A model generated the notes under the pieces. That model worked only from the letters and a program-made list of their open reading frames with translations, was not told the DNA's origin and did no database searches. Positions 34,820 to 46,288 of a stretch of DNA of 64,000 nt are shown in pieces. Made by a program: the position numbers and the translations under genes. How positions within the stretch are numbered: position 1 is the first letter of the stretch; each line of letters opens with the position of its first letter. Origin of the DNA: Cydia pomonella (lineage: Eukaryota; Arthropoda; Insecta; Lepidoptera; Tortricidae). Location of the stretch: contig NC_084706.1 of the NCBI RefSeq assembly GCF_033807575.1, positions 20,684,725 to 20,748,724 of the forward strand, written 5' to 3'.

Positions 34820-35327
34820 AAATAAATATTAGGGGACATCTTTATTTATTTATTTATTTATACAAGGAATTCCAACAGCTTTAAAAAATACATTAAACTT
34901 TTTTGATAGTAGTACAGAGCCAATTACAGGAACTCACAAATAGAAACTGTATATATAATTACAAAGTACACACTAGATACAAAAGCACATGTGACACAAG
35001 ATATTAAAATATGAAATATATCAAGGTTACAATGAATAAAAAGAGAGACCAAGAAATAGATATGAGCAATAAGTAAGAACACTTATAACTTATGAAATTA
35101 CACTAAGATAAACAAATCTTACAAAGATCAACCTAGCACAGCTTGTACTATGGGTACTAGGCGACGATATATACATAAACATAGGTACTTATATACATAG
35201 AAAACACCCATGATTTAGGAACAAATATCAGTGTTCATCACACAAATAAATGCCCTTACCGGGATTCGAACCCGGGACCATCGGCTTCTTAGGCAGGGTC
35301 ACTACCCACTAGGCCATACCGGTCGTC
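34820..35327 (-). mobile_element. Second-family SINE nested in the HaSE-like SINE
   Basis: The head on the right reads GGGATTCGAACCCGGGACCA and ACTAGGCCATACCGGTCGTC in + orientation; the tail is on the left. GAATATT is duplicated at 34813-34819 and 35328-35334. The body is split by a third insert. Confidence 0.85.
34843..35115 (-). mobile_element. Third-level insert, family unknown, with TTTA tail
   Basis: It starts with (TTTA)n and ACAAGGAATTCCAACAG. AT-rich, non-coding, ending before AATCTTACAAAGATCAACC, where the host SINE resumes. ATCTT on both sides is a possible short duplication. The boundaries are approximate. Confidence 0.6.
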
Positions 35328-35628
35328 GAATATTGAAATGCAATACGATCAAATGTCATAAAAACCATTTTGCAAGTAAGCCAATAAAGGTATACATGCT
35401 TAGCATGCTACATAATGAAATCACAAGAATTATTCCACGGTCACATTCCATTGTCACTAAGGCGGTCTTTACATTGCGACCGCACGCCGCTGCGGTGTGC
35501 GAGCTAAACATCGCTATACAAGGTGATTCGGGTGACGTGAGCAAGATCCTAAATCGGTAAATGATAAGGTACTGGTACGAAAGTACCATTATAAGTGAGG
35601 TTAACGTTCATTTATTCATTTAGTGTTG

Positions 35629-35838
35629 AAAAATCCGGACAAGTGCGAGTCCGACTCGCCCACCGAGGGTTCCATACTTTTTAGTATTTGTTGTTATAGC
35701 GGCAACAGAAATATATAATCTGTGAAAATTTAAACTGTGATACAGCCTGGTGACAGACGGACGGACGGACGGACGGACCGGACGGACGGTAAGTAATAGG
35801 GTCCCGTTTTACCCTTTGGGTACAGAACTCTAAAAATA
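35629..35838 (+). mobile_element. AGTCGGACTCG repeat, short copy
   Basis: GTGCGAGTCCGACTCGCCCA, TTGTTATAGCGGCAACAGAA, a (GGAC)n run at 35757-35781, and GGGTCCCGTTTTACCC. The middle is deleted. Confidence 0.82.
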
Positions 35839-36015
35839 AAGATAAGAGTTTTTTGAGAGCCCAGCTTGTGCAAGTGTTAAATAAACGTAATAATTTCATA
35901 AAAGTTTGGCGTTCAAAATAACACTTGCACTGTCTCTGCTGTCAAAATCGCTGCCAACTTATCTTGGTCTGACTCTTTAAATGATTTATGACATGCATGT
36001 TTAGGTAGGTACACT

Positions 36016-36356
36016 GGGTTGTCGTTGAGATTCAAGATGGCGAGCACGTCTCTAGAATATTTTTTTGTGTTTTGCTCATGCATGTAGTTTAAAGTGTAAT
36101 ATTGATAGCTTTTTATGCAGTGAACTATCGTAGAAGTGTGCAGCTAATGAAAAACTAATCTTGAAACGCGTTTAACCATATTTTAATCAACACCCGGCAA
36201 TCCATCGTGGCTTTTAGTAAAGTCCAGCTATCTCTTTACTAAAAGCAACTACCGAACAACGTCATGCTCTACGAGCACACTTAAAACTTACAACATAACT
36301 TGATATTGGCAAAATCATCATAGATTTGATGGAAGCCATATTTTAAAAGAAGAAGA
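36016..36356 (+). mobile_element. 340-bp retroposon of unrecognised family, copy 2
   Basis: Same element as 7240-7579, same strand, highly similar throughout. It is flanked by its own perfect 13-bp duplication AGGTAGGTACACT (36003-36015 and 36357-36369). It ends AAAAGAAGAAGA. The independent duplication proves a separate insertion rather than a segmental copy. Confidence 0.87.
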
Positions 36357-36621
36357 AGGTAGGTACACTACAATTAGAACACTTCCATTAAATACCGATA
36401 TTTTTTGCTTTATCCGTGACGAGTGTCAAATCGAATGACATGGAGTCTAATTTCTTTTGAAAAATCGTATTTCACTCATATGTGAGAAGTTATTTTCTTC
36501 ATAATCAAGTGCTGTCATCACGGTTAAGGAGATTTTATCTTTATTAATAAGGCATTGTAGGAATACGATTTTAGAGAAACAAATTATTTTACAAAGTGTA
36601 AAAAAAAAAACAAGAAAAGGT

Positions 36622-36920
36622 TTCGTTTTTAGGGTTGCGTACCCAAAGGGTAAAACGGGACCCTATTAATAAGAATCGGCTGTCCGTCCGTCTGTCCGTC
36701 TGTCACCAGGCTGTATCTCATGAACCGTGATAGTTAGACAGTTGAAAAGTTCACAGATGGTGTATTTCTGTTGTCGCTATAACAACAAATACTAAAAAAA
36801 CAGAATAAAATAAATATTTAAGGGGGCTTCCATACAATGCCCATAAGTTCTTTGCCGTTTTTATAGATAATGGGACAGAACCCTTAATGCGAGAGTCCGA
36901 CTCGCACTTGGCCAGTTTTT
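36622..36920 (-). mobile_element. AGTCGGACTCG repeat, minus strand, near complete
   Basis: TTTTTAGGGTTGCGTACCCA, GTCCGTCCGTCTGTCCGTCT, TTGTCGCTATAACAACAAAT and GAGTCCGACTCGCACTTGGC in order. It lacks the 5S-like module. Confidence 0.85.
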
Positions 36921-36944
36921 AATTAGTGCGTAGGATTAGTCCTG

Positions 36945-37054
36945 AGGGCCTACCGCGAACCACGTTCGACGGGTTGCCTCCCTGTCACACTTACGTACGA
37001 ATTTACAAGTGCGACAGAGAGGCAACATGTCGAACGTGGTTTGCGGTAGGCCTT
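36945..37054. mobile_element. 110-bp MITE with long inverted ends
   Basis: AGGGCCTACCGCGAACCACG is mirrored by CGTGGTTTGCGGTAGGCCTT, and the arms continue through GTTGCCTCCCTGTC. It folds almost completely on itself. Confidence 0.85.
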
Positions 37055-37416
37055 CTGCTCACGTCTCACGATTCACCCTGTATACGTGCATATCTCTGTC
37101 TTGCTCACACTGAAGCGGTTCCACATCAGTGAGATAACCGCGTCAACGGTGCGGTGGCCCGTAGAGGACATACACAACTTATGACCCTTCTCTGTTAGGT
37201 ATAGTCAATGTTATTGTCCATAGATCACAGCCACTAGATAAGACATTGTATCATTCATTGTATTGTATTCATTATAATACCATAACTCTATCCTACAAGC
37301 CAAGGTCCTTAGTACTTATTTAAATTATTTTCATTCGAACAATGTTGCATTTAATTATTTTCTAAACACTGAATACATTGAGTTTTGTCTTATGGTGAGC
37401 AGCTAGAAACTATTGT

Positions 37417-37467
37417 CTTTTTAGGGTTCCGTAGTCAACTAGGAACCCTTATAGTTTCGTCATGTCC

Positions 37468-37506
<39 letters not shown>

Positions 37507-38130
37507 CGAGGCTTTGCTCTGTGGTCGTTAGTGCTAGAAAGCTGAAATTTGGCATGGATATATAAATCAATAAAGCCGACAAAGTCGTACAATAAAATCT
37601 AAAAATTTATTTTTTTAGGGTACCTCCCCTACACGTAAAGTGGGGGTGAAATTTTTTTTCGCTTCAACCCTAGAGTGTGGGGTATCGTTGGAAAGGTCTT
37701 TCAAAACTTATAGGGGTTTTCAAAAAACATTTTTTGATAAAGTGAATATATTCGGAGATAATCGCTCCGAAAGAAAAAAAAATGTGTCCCCCCCCCCTCT
37801 AACTTTTGAACCATAGGTCTAAAAAATATGAAAAAAAATCGTAGAAGTAGAGCTTAAGAAAGACAATAAATGAAAACTATAGCGGACATGATCAGTTTAG
37901 CTGTTTTTGAGTTATCGCAAAAAGTTTTCCCTTTATAGTAAAAAGACTTACTTTAATTAGGTACTGATTATGCAAATTTGCCTATTTGTTTAACTCGGGT
38001 GAAAGGTACCGTTTCATCCCTTGGTTAACAATTTACTATACTTTAAGCTCCAGTTTAGCTTATTGTGACGGAAGAGTAACTGCGGAACCCTACACTGAGC
38101 GTGGCCCGACATGCTCTTGGCCGGTTTTTT
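37417..38130 (+). mobile_element. Interspersed repeat with GTCT microsatellite, near complete
   Basis: TTTTTAGGGTTCCGTAGTCA, a (GTCT)n run at 37465-37506, TTTGGCATGGATATATAAAT, GGTACCTCCCCTACACGTAA, and the end CCCGACATGCTCTTGGCCGG. It is the reference copy for those at 19176, 45176 and 47159. The frame at 37986-38234 is incidental. Confidence 0.85.
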
Positions 38131-38725
38131 ATTATTATTGGTGTGCACATAAATTGAACTTATTTCCGAAAATTGATTTCAGGGATATGTATAGATTTTT
38201 ACTTAATAAAGTGGTGGTTGATGTGTTGCACTGAATTAAAAATTAACTAAACTTTGGTACTGTTATGACGCGATCTTGACACGACTCTGTGATACAGAAC
38301 GTCAAATCGAAAAATTATGTCCGTTATCCGTATCGCGCGTCTAGCTCGCGCTAATACATGTACGGACAAGTACGAGCTGGCGCAAGATATAACTCTAGAC
38401 AAGAGAATAACTCTTAAATTCATGATGATGAGTAACGAGGTCTATAGGAGGCAGTCTATGTCGATGTCGTAATAAGTTATATTATCGCATAAGTCCGGGT
38501 ACACACGTGCTCGGTATAATTTACCATTGTCAACATTTCCGGAATGTTAGGCTAGAAACACACATTGCATGCATTGTTTATTTACTAACTTTTGATAATC
38601 TTGCTAATTTACCACCTGTATTTCCATCTAATCTATCGTTAATTCATTAAGTAGGTATATCACTGACAATTTACACAAAAACAATGAATTATATAATAAT
38701 ATGTGACCGCGGCATGTGACAGTAA

Positions 38726-39775
38726 GGGTCTCCCCAAACTAGTCGACGCCGTTTCGGCAAATCGCGTACGGAAAAAGCTTTATGTCAACGCAATAAGAGC
38801 GAATAAGTCGTAACTCGGCTCGGCCCACGCGAAACGACGTCTTTCGACGGGAAAACGGCGTTTTGCCGTAAAGCTGTTCGCATTCATAAATCTCCTTATA
38901 CCGCCGTACGGTGCCGGAAAGAGTTGAACGGCTCCGATCACGACCGAGTACCTACGATAAGGACTGGTCAGAGCTGGCGGAAGCCGTTCAGCGTCTTCGA
39001 CGGCCGAACATAGCTGACGACGGCCGAGCAGAGCCGATGACGGCCGAAATAGCTACTGATGCGTTTGTATTTGTTCATTTGAATTATTACTTACATTAAT
39101 TTTGTGTTCTGTTTTTGAAGTGTTCGTCTTAGCAAATCCAATAAGAAGTCAAATTTTGTTGCGGTCATTCCATAATAATCGTAAAATATTTTTGGATCGA
39201 GTCTCAAACGAGGATATCGTAAATTAAATTCACCTTCACTTAATCTATATTGCCACAAAGAATGAACCCACGGTCGCCTCCGCTTTTGCTGCTGTTCTAG
39301 CTCTTCCAACAAGTAGGCTACGATAAAAATGCTGGTAAGCCTTTTTTTCCATGCCTGTCTACATAAAATATCCATCATCACAGGTTATTATATAATATGT
39401 AACAATTACCAAGGAAAATAATCTTACAGGTCTGTTCAATATCAAACTCAGGTTGTTACTAACAACCAGTCTCCAAAAATGAGATTTACGATTGCCGATC
39501 ACCCGCTGTCCTACATCTGTTCGTCGGACTCAACAGCTGTACGTGTGCTGTCTGACGTCTCGACGGCAGGACGGAGCACGGGAGAGCCGACCGTCGCTTT
39601 ACAACTGTTGCGATAGCAAGTCGCAGGCGATCGGGCGTCTCTACGGCCGCAAGGAGGATGAGACTGCTAAACGCAGGTGTCCAACCGCGGAGACGGTCGA
39701 TCGGCTAAATGCGAATAGTGTGGTGTAAAACACTCGGCGAAAGCCGACTCCGCGTCGACTGGTTTGGGGAGACCC
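38726..39775 (-). mobile_element. PIF/Harbinger transposon, internally deleted, 1050 bp
   Basis: Inverted ends GGGTCTCCCCAAAC with TAA duplications (38723-38725 and 39776-39778). It holds an N-terminal transposase fragment and, inside the other end, a cluster of CGGCCGTC-like repeats. Its right part matches the left part of 20728-21541 in reverse, so the two are inverted relatives about 17 kb apart. Confidence 0.93.
39091..39381 (-). pseudogene. PIF/Harbinger transposase, N-terminal 96 residues only
   Basis: It starts MMMDILCRQAWKKR and carries the conserved N-terminal block RRRPWVHSLWQYRL, then GEFNLRYPRLRLDPKIFYDY and FDFLLDLLRRTLQKQNTKL. The RxxWVHP-like block, GE..L...LR.D...FF.Y.RM and KQ.T.LR are typical of HARBI1-like transposases. 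The frame stops right after KQNTKL. The whole DDE catalytic domain (about 250 residues) is deleted, so it has no nuclease activity. Confidence 0.92.
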
Positions 39776-39778
39776 TAA

Positions 39779-39920
39779 GGCGGATGTCACACTGCTCCGC
39801 ACTTCGCTGCGACGCACGTCCGGTGCTGCGGTTTTTAGTTTAGTACTGTAGAATCTATATTTGTTTTGTATACAAAAACCGCATGGTATAACACAGTGGC
39901 TCCGCGTCATGCTGAAAATT
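39779..39920. mobile_element. Possible MITE next to the Harbinger element
   Basis: GGCGGATGTCACACTGCTCC and GCGGTTTTTAGTTTAG face AAAAACCGC and a CCGCGTCATGC end. The inverted structure is weak. Confidence 0.4.
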
Positions 39921-40043
39921 GCGATGATAAGGGCTTATATTTGCCTGCTTTCATGTCCCTGTTGTTAGAGATGGACATATGTCAGACATTATATTCCGCA
40001 TGTATTTGCCAACCCTAAATAATATATTTTTAAAAGAATAATT

Positions 40044-40177
40044 AATAAGCTTAGAATAAATTTAGAATGGAAAAAAAACGATGGCAGAGCGCTGGAGTAT
40101 CGAACCAGAGGCCGTGAGTTCATGTCTCACCCAAGACAGTATTGTTTCCACTTTTAAATTTATTCTAAGCTTAATAG
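40044..40177. mobile_element. tRNA-like core between inverted repeats
   Basis: ATTAAGCTTAGAATAAATTT (in both arms, about 40044-40070 and 40152-40177, opposite strands) encloses GATGGCAGAGCGCTGGAG and a B-box-like GTGAGTTCATGTCTCACC. It looks like a SINE head inside a hairpin element. Confidence 0.6.
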
Positions 40178-41324
40178 CATCGATCGCAGACGTTTCTGCT
40201 TGTTAAAAATTAATACTTAATATTCTTCGAACTTAATATGTATAGTTAAAATTTCATAATAAAATGTATACTTCTTATTTGCCTACCCTGTATGATTAGC
40301 ATAGCATCAAGTGTAATTGGTGTAAACCGTTCTTGTATATAAATAAATAAAAATGAACTGTGATACATACTATTATTAGATATTAAGGATATCTCGACGG
40401 ATCTTTTAGTTTTATTCTGTCAAGTGTTTAACAAGTGACAGATAGTTTTGCCGCGGTTTTGGTAAAATGTGACATTGACAGTTAGATTACGACTTAGAGG
40501 AAAAACTCAAGCGATTGAAGGAAGGATTTGTATTGTTTTAATTGTAAAAACTCAAAGATAAATAAACTATTGTAAACTAATTCAGTATTTTAGTGAGACA
40601 TCTAATACTATGGATAACTACATTCCTATAGAAAATTACCGTGGCACTACTTAAACTTTACCAACCGCTTGAGATAAATGCTAGCACTTATTTCAGACGG
40701 CAAAGCATAAACCTTCAGGCTATAATAAGTTTATATCTCCTTTGAACTCTCTAAGAACAGGCAAGAGTGATAAAGATAGCTTTATGATAGTTGATATTGA
40801 GACTAGTGTGTAGTTGACGATGGAAAAAAACAGTAATTACCTGCAATGTGCAGCTGTGCCTACGGTTGCCATACGTCAGGATTTCCCAGACAAGTCAGGA
40901 TTTTTTGTCCTTTATCAGGATTGCGGGGGGGCTTGGCGAGTGTCAGGGTTTTTTTTTTCAATCCACCAACCACTGGGAGATAGCTAAAATTATGAAGTTG
41001 GGCACAGCAAAGGGAAGGTTATGATTTAGGTTCAGCATATGCTGGCGAGCTAAGATGGTATTTTCTCACGAAAGTTTTTGGAAAAGAGATTTAATGGGCG
41101 CTTTTATACTTTAACGTAATGTTAACGGTAAATCGTCGATGATGTCGTCCATAACAGTATAAAAGCGACTGCGTACTATGTCCTACATTTAGATCCTTTT
41201 TACCGTGTCGTAGTTTTTGGAGACACAACCGTCCGGACTTTTGTCATGATACTGCATTGTTTCATATAGCAACCCTATCAGTACCATTATATGCCTTCAT
41301 ACTCATTATCTCAAGGGTTCCCAG
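40178..41324. other. No recognisable gene
   Basis: A block near 40868-40955 with repeated CAGGATTT (TTGCCATACGTCAGGATTTC) looks like a decayed interspersed repeat. The rest is AT-rich and unassigned. Confidence 0.5.
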
Positions 41325-41890
41325 CAAGCTCGATTCTCCATACAAACTTAGTTACGCTCTTATTTTAAAACGACTAGCTAGATTGCTCTGAAACTTTGTA
41401 CTTACAATAGGATATCTAGTCCTGTCCTGCCGCTGCGCACAACGTCATCAGACGAGCGTGGGGGTGAGGAACCCCGCCAAGCCGCCACCAGCCACCGGCG
41501 CAGCCGACGCTCTTTCTATTTGGCCACAGGTCGCCGGACCGAACACACGCGGCCGCGATCCATTTTCTATACAATTTTTATACTATGTAATACATATTTA
41601 TTAAAGGCTAAGACCTAAACTAAAGGCTTCTTTTCTTCATTTATTAACCTTATGTGCGCTCGCACATTAGTCTATGTAGCTTTAGATACCATAGTTAAAA
41701 GAATACAGCGAATTTATGTTTTTCATGCAGAACTTGTTTTTGCTCTCTTTCGTTTGTTTTATAAACAGGAGCTAAACTAATTACAGTACTAGATATACTT
41801 CATATCATTTTATGTGCAACGTTTCATTACAATCCAACATGTAGTTTTAAAATGAGAACGAAACTGTTTGTATAGGAACGTGAAATACGG
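41325..41890. mobile_element. Interspersed repeat with exchanged middle
   Basis: 41325-41413 (AGTTACGCTCTTATTTTAAA, CTGAAACTTTGTACTTACAA) and 41762-41890 (CATTACAATCCAACATGTAG, TTTTAAAATGAGAACGAAA) match the two ends of 51021-51365. The middle, 41414-41761, is different and GC-rich to about 41570. Confidence 0.7.
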
Positions 41891-42074
41891 CCTAACTTAC
41901 CCGGAACCCTTAACATAAACAGCATAACAATAAATTATATATGACACCATACGCTCCCGTCTTTCACAGATTGGTACAAAATCAGTTGCAATAATTTTAA
42001 TCACAAAAGTAATTTCAATGATTTTTTTTGTGAATGCCACATTAGCTTTCCATTACAGAAACCTTATGCTTCCA

Positions 42075-42139
42075 GCGTAATAAGGTCCTTTTTATCGGAA
42101 ATTCCAATAGAAATTCTGATAAAAAGGTCCGTATTGCGC
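42075..42139. repeat. 65-bp imperfect hairpin
   Basis: GCGTAATAAGGTCCTTTTTA faces TAAAAAGGTCCGTATTGCGC around an ATTCCAATAGAAATT centre. Likely a tiny MITE. Confidence 0.75.
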
Positions 42140-45100
42140 ATTAAGTATAAATACGAATACCCTTCTCTGATGGCAAGCCACAAAATGATGGTTGGTACTT
42201 TTCTACCAAAAAGGCAAGTTATTTCTTATACATCAAACTGAGTTAAAGAACCGGATCGTTAAGTGAACCAAAAACTTGAAGCAACCAATTACGTGGGATA
42301 ATAAATTACATTCATTATAATCTCTGCCAAGTTGTCAACACCAGAGACCAGTAAATTTTAAAAACTGCTTATCTTCCTTTCGAATTTTGTATAAAATAAG
42401 GGCAAATCTTTTACGGGGTAAACACAGCGGAAAATATGTCGCATAAAATAAATATAATAATTTTGTGTGACGATGCGAAGCCGAGTGCCATCAAGTAAGA
42501 GGAATCTACGAATTGATATTCCTGCCAAGGCATATAATTATTGTGCTTTTCTCTAATTATGCAAGGAAATAAGGTAAACGAGTCAACCACATTTCCGGAA
42601 AAGATCTTAAAAAGCCCTTAAATTTAGCTATTGAATATTTTTTAAGGAGAGAAGCGAACAAGATAATTATAGAATAAAATATGATAGACTAGATATCCTA
42701 TGATAATCAATAATTATCATCAATTGAACCTTGTAAGTGAAAAAAAACTTCCCTCCTTATTCTTTCTAAAAGTATAAGGCATACTCATACTCTTTTATAC
42801 TAAATCATACTGACCGAGAATTAGAGAAGGTCTCCGTTTTAGCTTGGACAAAAGTGCTTTCGTATTACCGGATGTTCTACTACGCAGGTCACATTTCTCA
42901 ACTGATTTTCGTAAAATTTTGTGAGCAGATTCGATAGTTAGATAGAATTACATTTCGTTTCGTGTTTTAGTCAGTGTTTCAAATATTGGCATAAAGGACT
43001 TACGTGCCAGTAGGCTCTATGGCACTTAAGACCATTGTGAGTTTGCTGTGATAATGACTCTACGAAGTATTTTATAATTTTAACGTTTTTTAAGCTTATG
43101 AAGCTTATCGTCTCCAGCTCACAGAGCCATTTGTAAGAATAACTTTTAAAAACCCTGTTTTTACACACCTGTAAAACTTTAAAAAAGGAACGGAATCTTT
43201 ATATTAAGCAGTATTCGCACAATCTTAATCAATGGTCTTGAAAAAAATACCGTCATCACGTCCCTCCATCGTTACTCGCTCATTCTATACTATAGCTTGA
43301 AATGATAGCTGAGGGTACCGGACCGTATGGTTGCGACTTAAGTAGTTGTAGGTTTACATCAATTTCTCTTAGTCGAGGAAGACTTTTAAAAGGTAAAAAA
43401 TAATACAGTAATGGGATTTCATACATTTTTCCCATTCGCTAAACTTTTAACATATACAATAATAAATCTTAAATTTGTAATTGAAATTTTTGCATAATCA
43501 AAATGTTTCCGTACTATTTTTGCTATATTAAGGCGAACATATCCAAGCATGTCTGTTGCCTCAATAAAGCGTAATGTATTTCATTTCGTTGTCTTTATTA
43601 TTTACTCGTCTGCAATTCCTTTGCTGCCTGTATATTTTAAATGACGTAAGTCTACAGAAAAGGCACGTCTCTTACGTTGTATATATACATTACATTAACC
43701 GAAATCAGCAAAAACTTTGGGAGCGGTTCCTTTACAGAGTATAATATAATTTTAACGTGTATTTCATTGCACGAGATACGGTCATAAACGAGTTTTTTAA
43801 ATGTTTTAACTTTTTAATCTTTGCTGGTAACACCACAACGTGGTTCGTTTACTTTATTACCTACATATAACATGAGTTTCACATGATTATCCACATGGTT
43901 TCTTGAGCTTTCGGGTATAATAGTCATTCGGGTGTCTACCCTCTTGTCTTCCTAGAAAAATCACAATAACCTAGTAGTGCTAGCGGTTATTTACCTTGAA
44001 CGTGACTACTAGCGCCATCTACTGCATGACGTTGGCAACTATTAGCCGGTTCGCGACACAGCAGAGGCAGCTATACTAAGCGGCTGAGGAGTTTAACATG
44101 ACCTTATTCTCTTTCTAGTTTCTCATGTTCTCACACTCTTAACGATAATGTTCAGTTCATTTTGAACGCTTATCAATTTCTGTTGCAGACTGTGTTACCC
44201 GATTTCATGAGGATTTTAACAATGGTTTTTGTTTTTGTTTAAAAGAATGCAGATAGATAATTATGATATTTGTGATACAGATTCCATTTCGTGAAAATTC
44301 TTCGAGAAATCATGGGAGACAATTGAACGCCTCCCATGTGTCGTGTGTTCACCTATTGTTTTTTCATACGAACACATTTTCTCTCGCATTTTTTTACAAG
44401 TTTTATATACTTAGTTTGTTTTCGATAATTAGTTAAGTATACCTTAAATTAATTTCATTGTTACTATATTATGTTGCATTTTGTTTCTGATGTCGGTTCT
44501 TCGTTTGACGAGGAATTGGGAATAATATTATTGTGTTTCGTGATATATACTTATGTGGCTTTATTTCACAGAAGCAGAAGCAAAAATACCGCATTAATTT
44601 AATCTGCGGACATTAAATAATATTTACATGATATATCAAATAAATAATATAAAATAATTATATAAAGTATCCACGGAAAAGCATTTGAAGCATATTTGAA
44701 GCAATAATAACTTACTGGGAATTAATCAATTTAATATTAAAGAATTATTTTAAGTACGTAAAAGCATTTTGTATCGACGGTAACAAAGGACATATCTGAA
44801 GCAATAATAACGTTTTTTCAAACAAAAACGTCGCTTTTGATACTAACATATCCAAACCATGTCGTATCTTTAGGAAATTGTTTACGTATCTTAAAGTTCG
44901 AATCGGGCCGACTGTCAATTTCCTTTTAAAACTGCGTTTCTGTCGTAGCCGCTATTGCTCTCGGGATTACGATATAAACCCGTCACCTATTGGAGACATG
45001 TATGTTATTTTAAACGTCTTACACGTGTTTTGGAGCTATTATAATGACAAAAATATTTGACTGATGCGTATCAAATCAGCATTGAAATGTTAATACATTG

Positions 45101-45175
45101 TATCGACAAGTGTCATCAATTAAAACCGGAAACTATTGACGTCAATACAAAAGGCAATACAGAATAACAAAATAG
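42140..45175. other. Long stretch without a supported gene
   Basis: AT-rich, with no repeat family I recognise. A small local duplication (GAAGCAATAATAAC near 44700 and 44798) is present. No exon, tRNA or clear element. Confidence 0.5.
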
Positions 45176-46275
45176 CCATATCGGGCCATGCTCCGTGTAC
45201 GGTTCCATTGTTACCCGTCCGTCACATCACAACAGGATCTTCATCGGGTGCTTTTAGTAACTATCATGTACTAGTACATAACAAGCAAGAGGGAGTATCT
45301 TTGCAGCGCTGTATAGTCGTTAGCTTTGTAGCTGGCCCCTAGCGGCTAATCCTTTGTCTATTGTTAACTAAAACCGCGCGTGCCACTACCTGCATAAAAA
45401 AAGGTCCGGTCACTTTAACCGGTTATTGAATGACAACTCCTATGGTAATTGAAATAAGACTCAAAATGAACAAATGGAAAAATAATTTGCCATTTCTTGT
45501 GTGGTCCCTCTAAGGTTACTGAGTGCCGGCGAGTCGAACGCTACCGAACCAGTCTAAAATGTGTCCTCGATATGAGGAACAAAGGCGCGTTATCGGAGGG
45601 CGCACCTATACTGGTTATTTGAGCGTGATACGACCATTTTTACGAAGAAGTAGTAAAAATAGTAAGTATGAAGGGAAGACTTTGCGATAGCTCAAAAGCG
45701 GATTTACTAATCATGTTCGCTATAGTTTTTATTTAATGTCTATGAATATAGTAAGTTCTATCACAATTCTATCACGGTTTTTTTGACCCATTCCGTCTTT
45801 ATTGTTTTTTCTTTCGGAGCGATTATTTTCGAAAATATTCACTTTAATCAAAAATTTTTTGTTAAAATCCCCTAGTTTGGAAAGATTTATCCGACCACAC
45901 CCCGCACCATAGGGTTAAATTAAAAAATCATCCTCACTTTACGTGTAGGTACCTATGGGGTAAAATAGATTTTTCAAAGCGTCAACTTTGCTCCCGATGC
46001 GCTAAACGAAGTTGCCGCTTTCCGCCTCCGTCGAGCAGAAAAATAGTATGCGCACCACGGGAGGAAACGTAGGACATTCCATCCCGCGTGTTTGCCACCC
46101 TCGCCTTCGGCTCGGGTAACAATTTTACACGCGGCACGCAATTTCCTACTTTTCCTCCTTTGGGACACAAATAATTATTTTTATACTACTTTGTCGGATT
46201 AAATGATTTACATATCCATTCCATACCAAATTACAGCTTTCTAGCACTAATAGTCACGGAATAAAGCCTCGAATA
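45176..46275 (-). mobile_element. Interspersed repeat (type 37417-38130) broken by two inserts
   Basis: The ends match: TCGGGCCATGCTCCGTGTAC at the left and TTTCTAGCACTAATAGTCAC at the right. A relative of the 17241 MITE fills about 45318-45635. A GC-rich block at about 45977-46178, absent from other copies, interrupts the last third. It ends against LINE sequence. Confidence 0.7.
45318..45635. mobile_element. Diverged relative of the 17241-17602 MITE
   Basis: TTGTAGCTGGCCCCTAGCGG, CACTTTAACCGGTTATTGAA and GCGCGTTATCGGAGGGCGCA parallel 17241-17500. The right inverted end is missing. Confidence 0.65.
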
Positions 46276-46288
46276 GATATTCAGACAG

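Larger units (their letters stand above)
34527..35335 (-). mobile_element. HaSE-like SINE, interrupted by a second SINE
   Basis: Minus-strand body (GTCCGCTTGGCAACTAATCC, CCTCACGATGTTTTCCTTTA) up to the B box GGGTTTGAACCCGCGACCTC. Perfect 13-bp duplications AAATGCAATACGA flank it at 34514-34526 and 35336-35348, across the nested insert at 34820-35327. The tRNA head is truncated. Confidence 0.87.
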
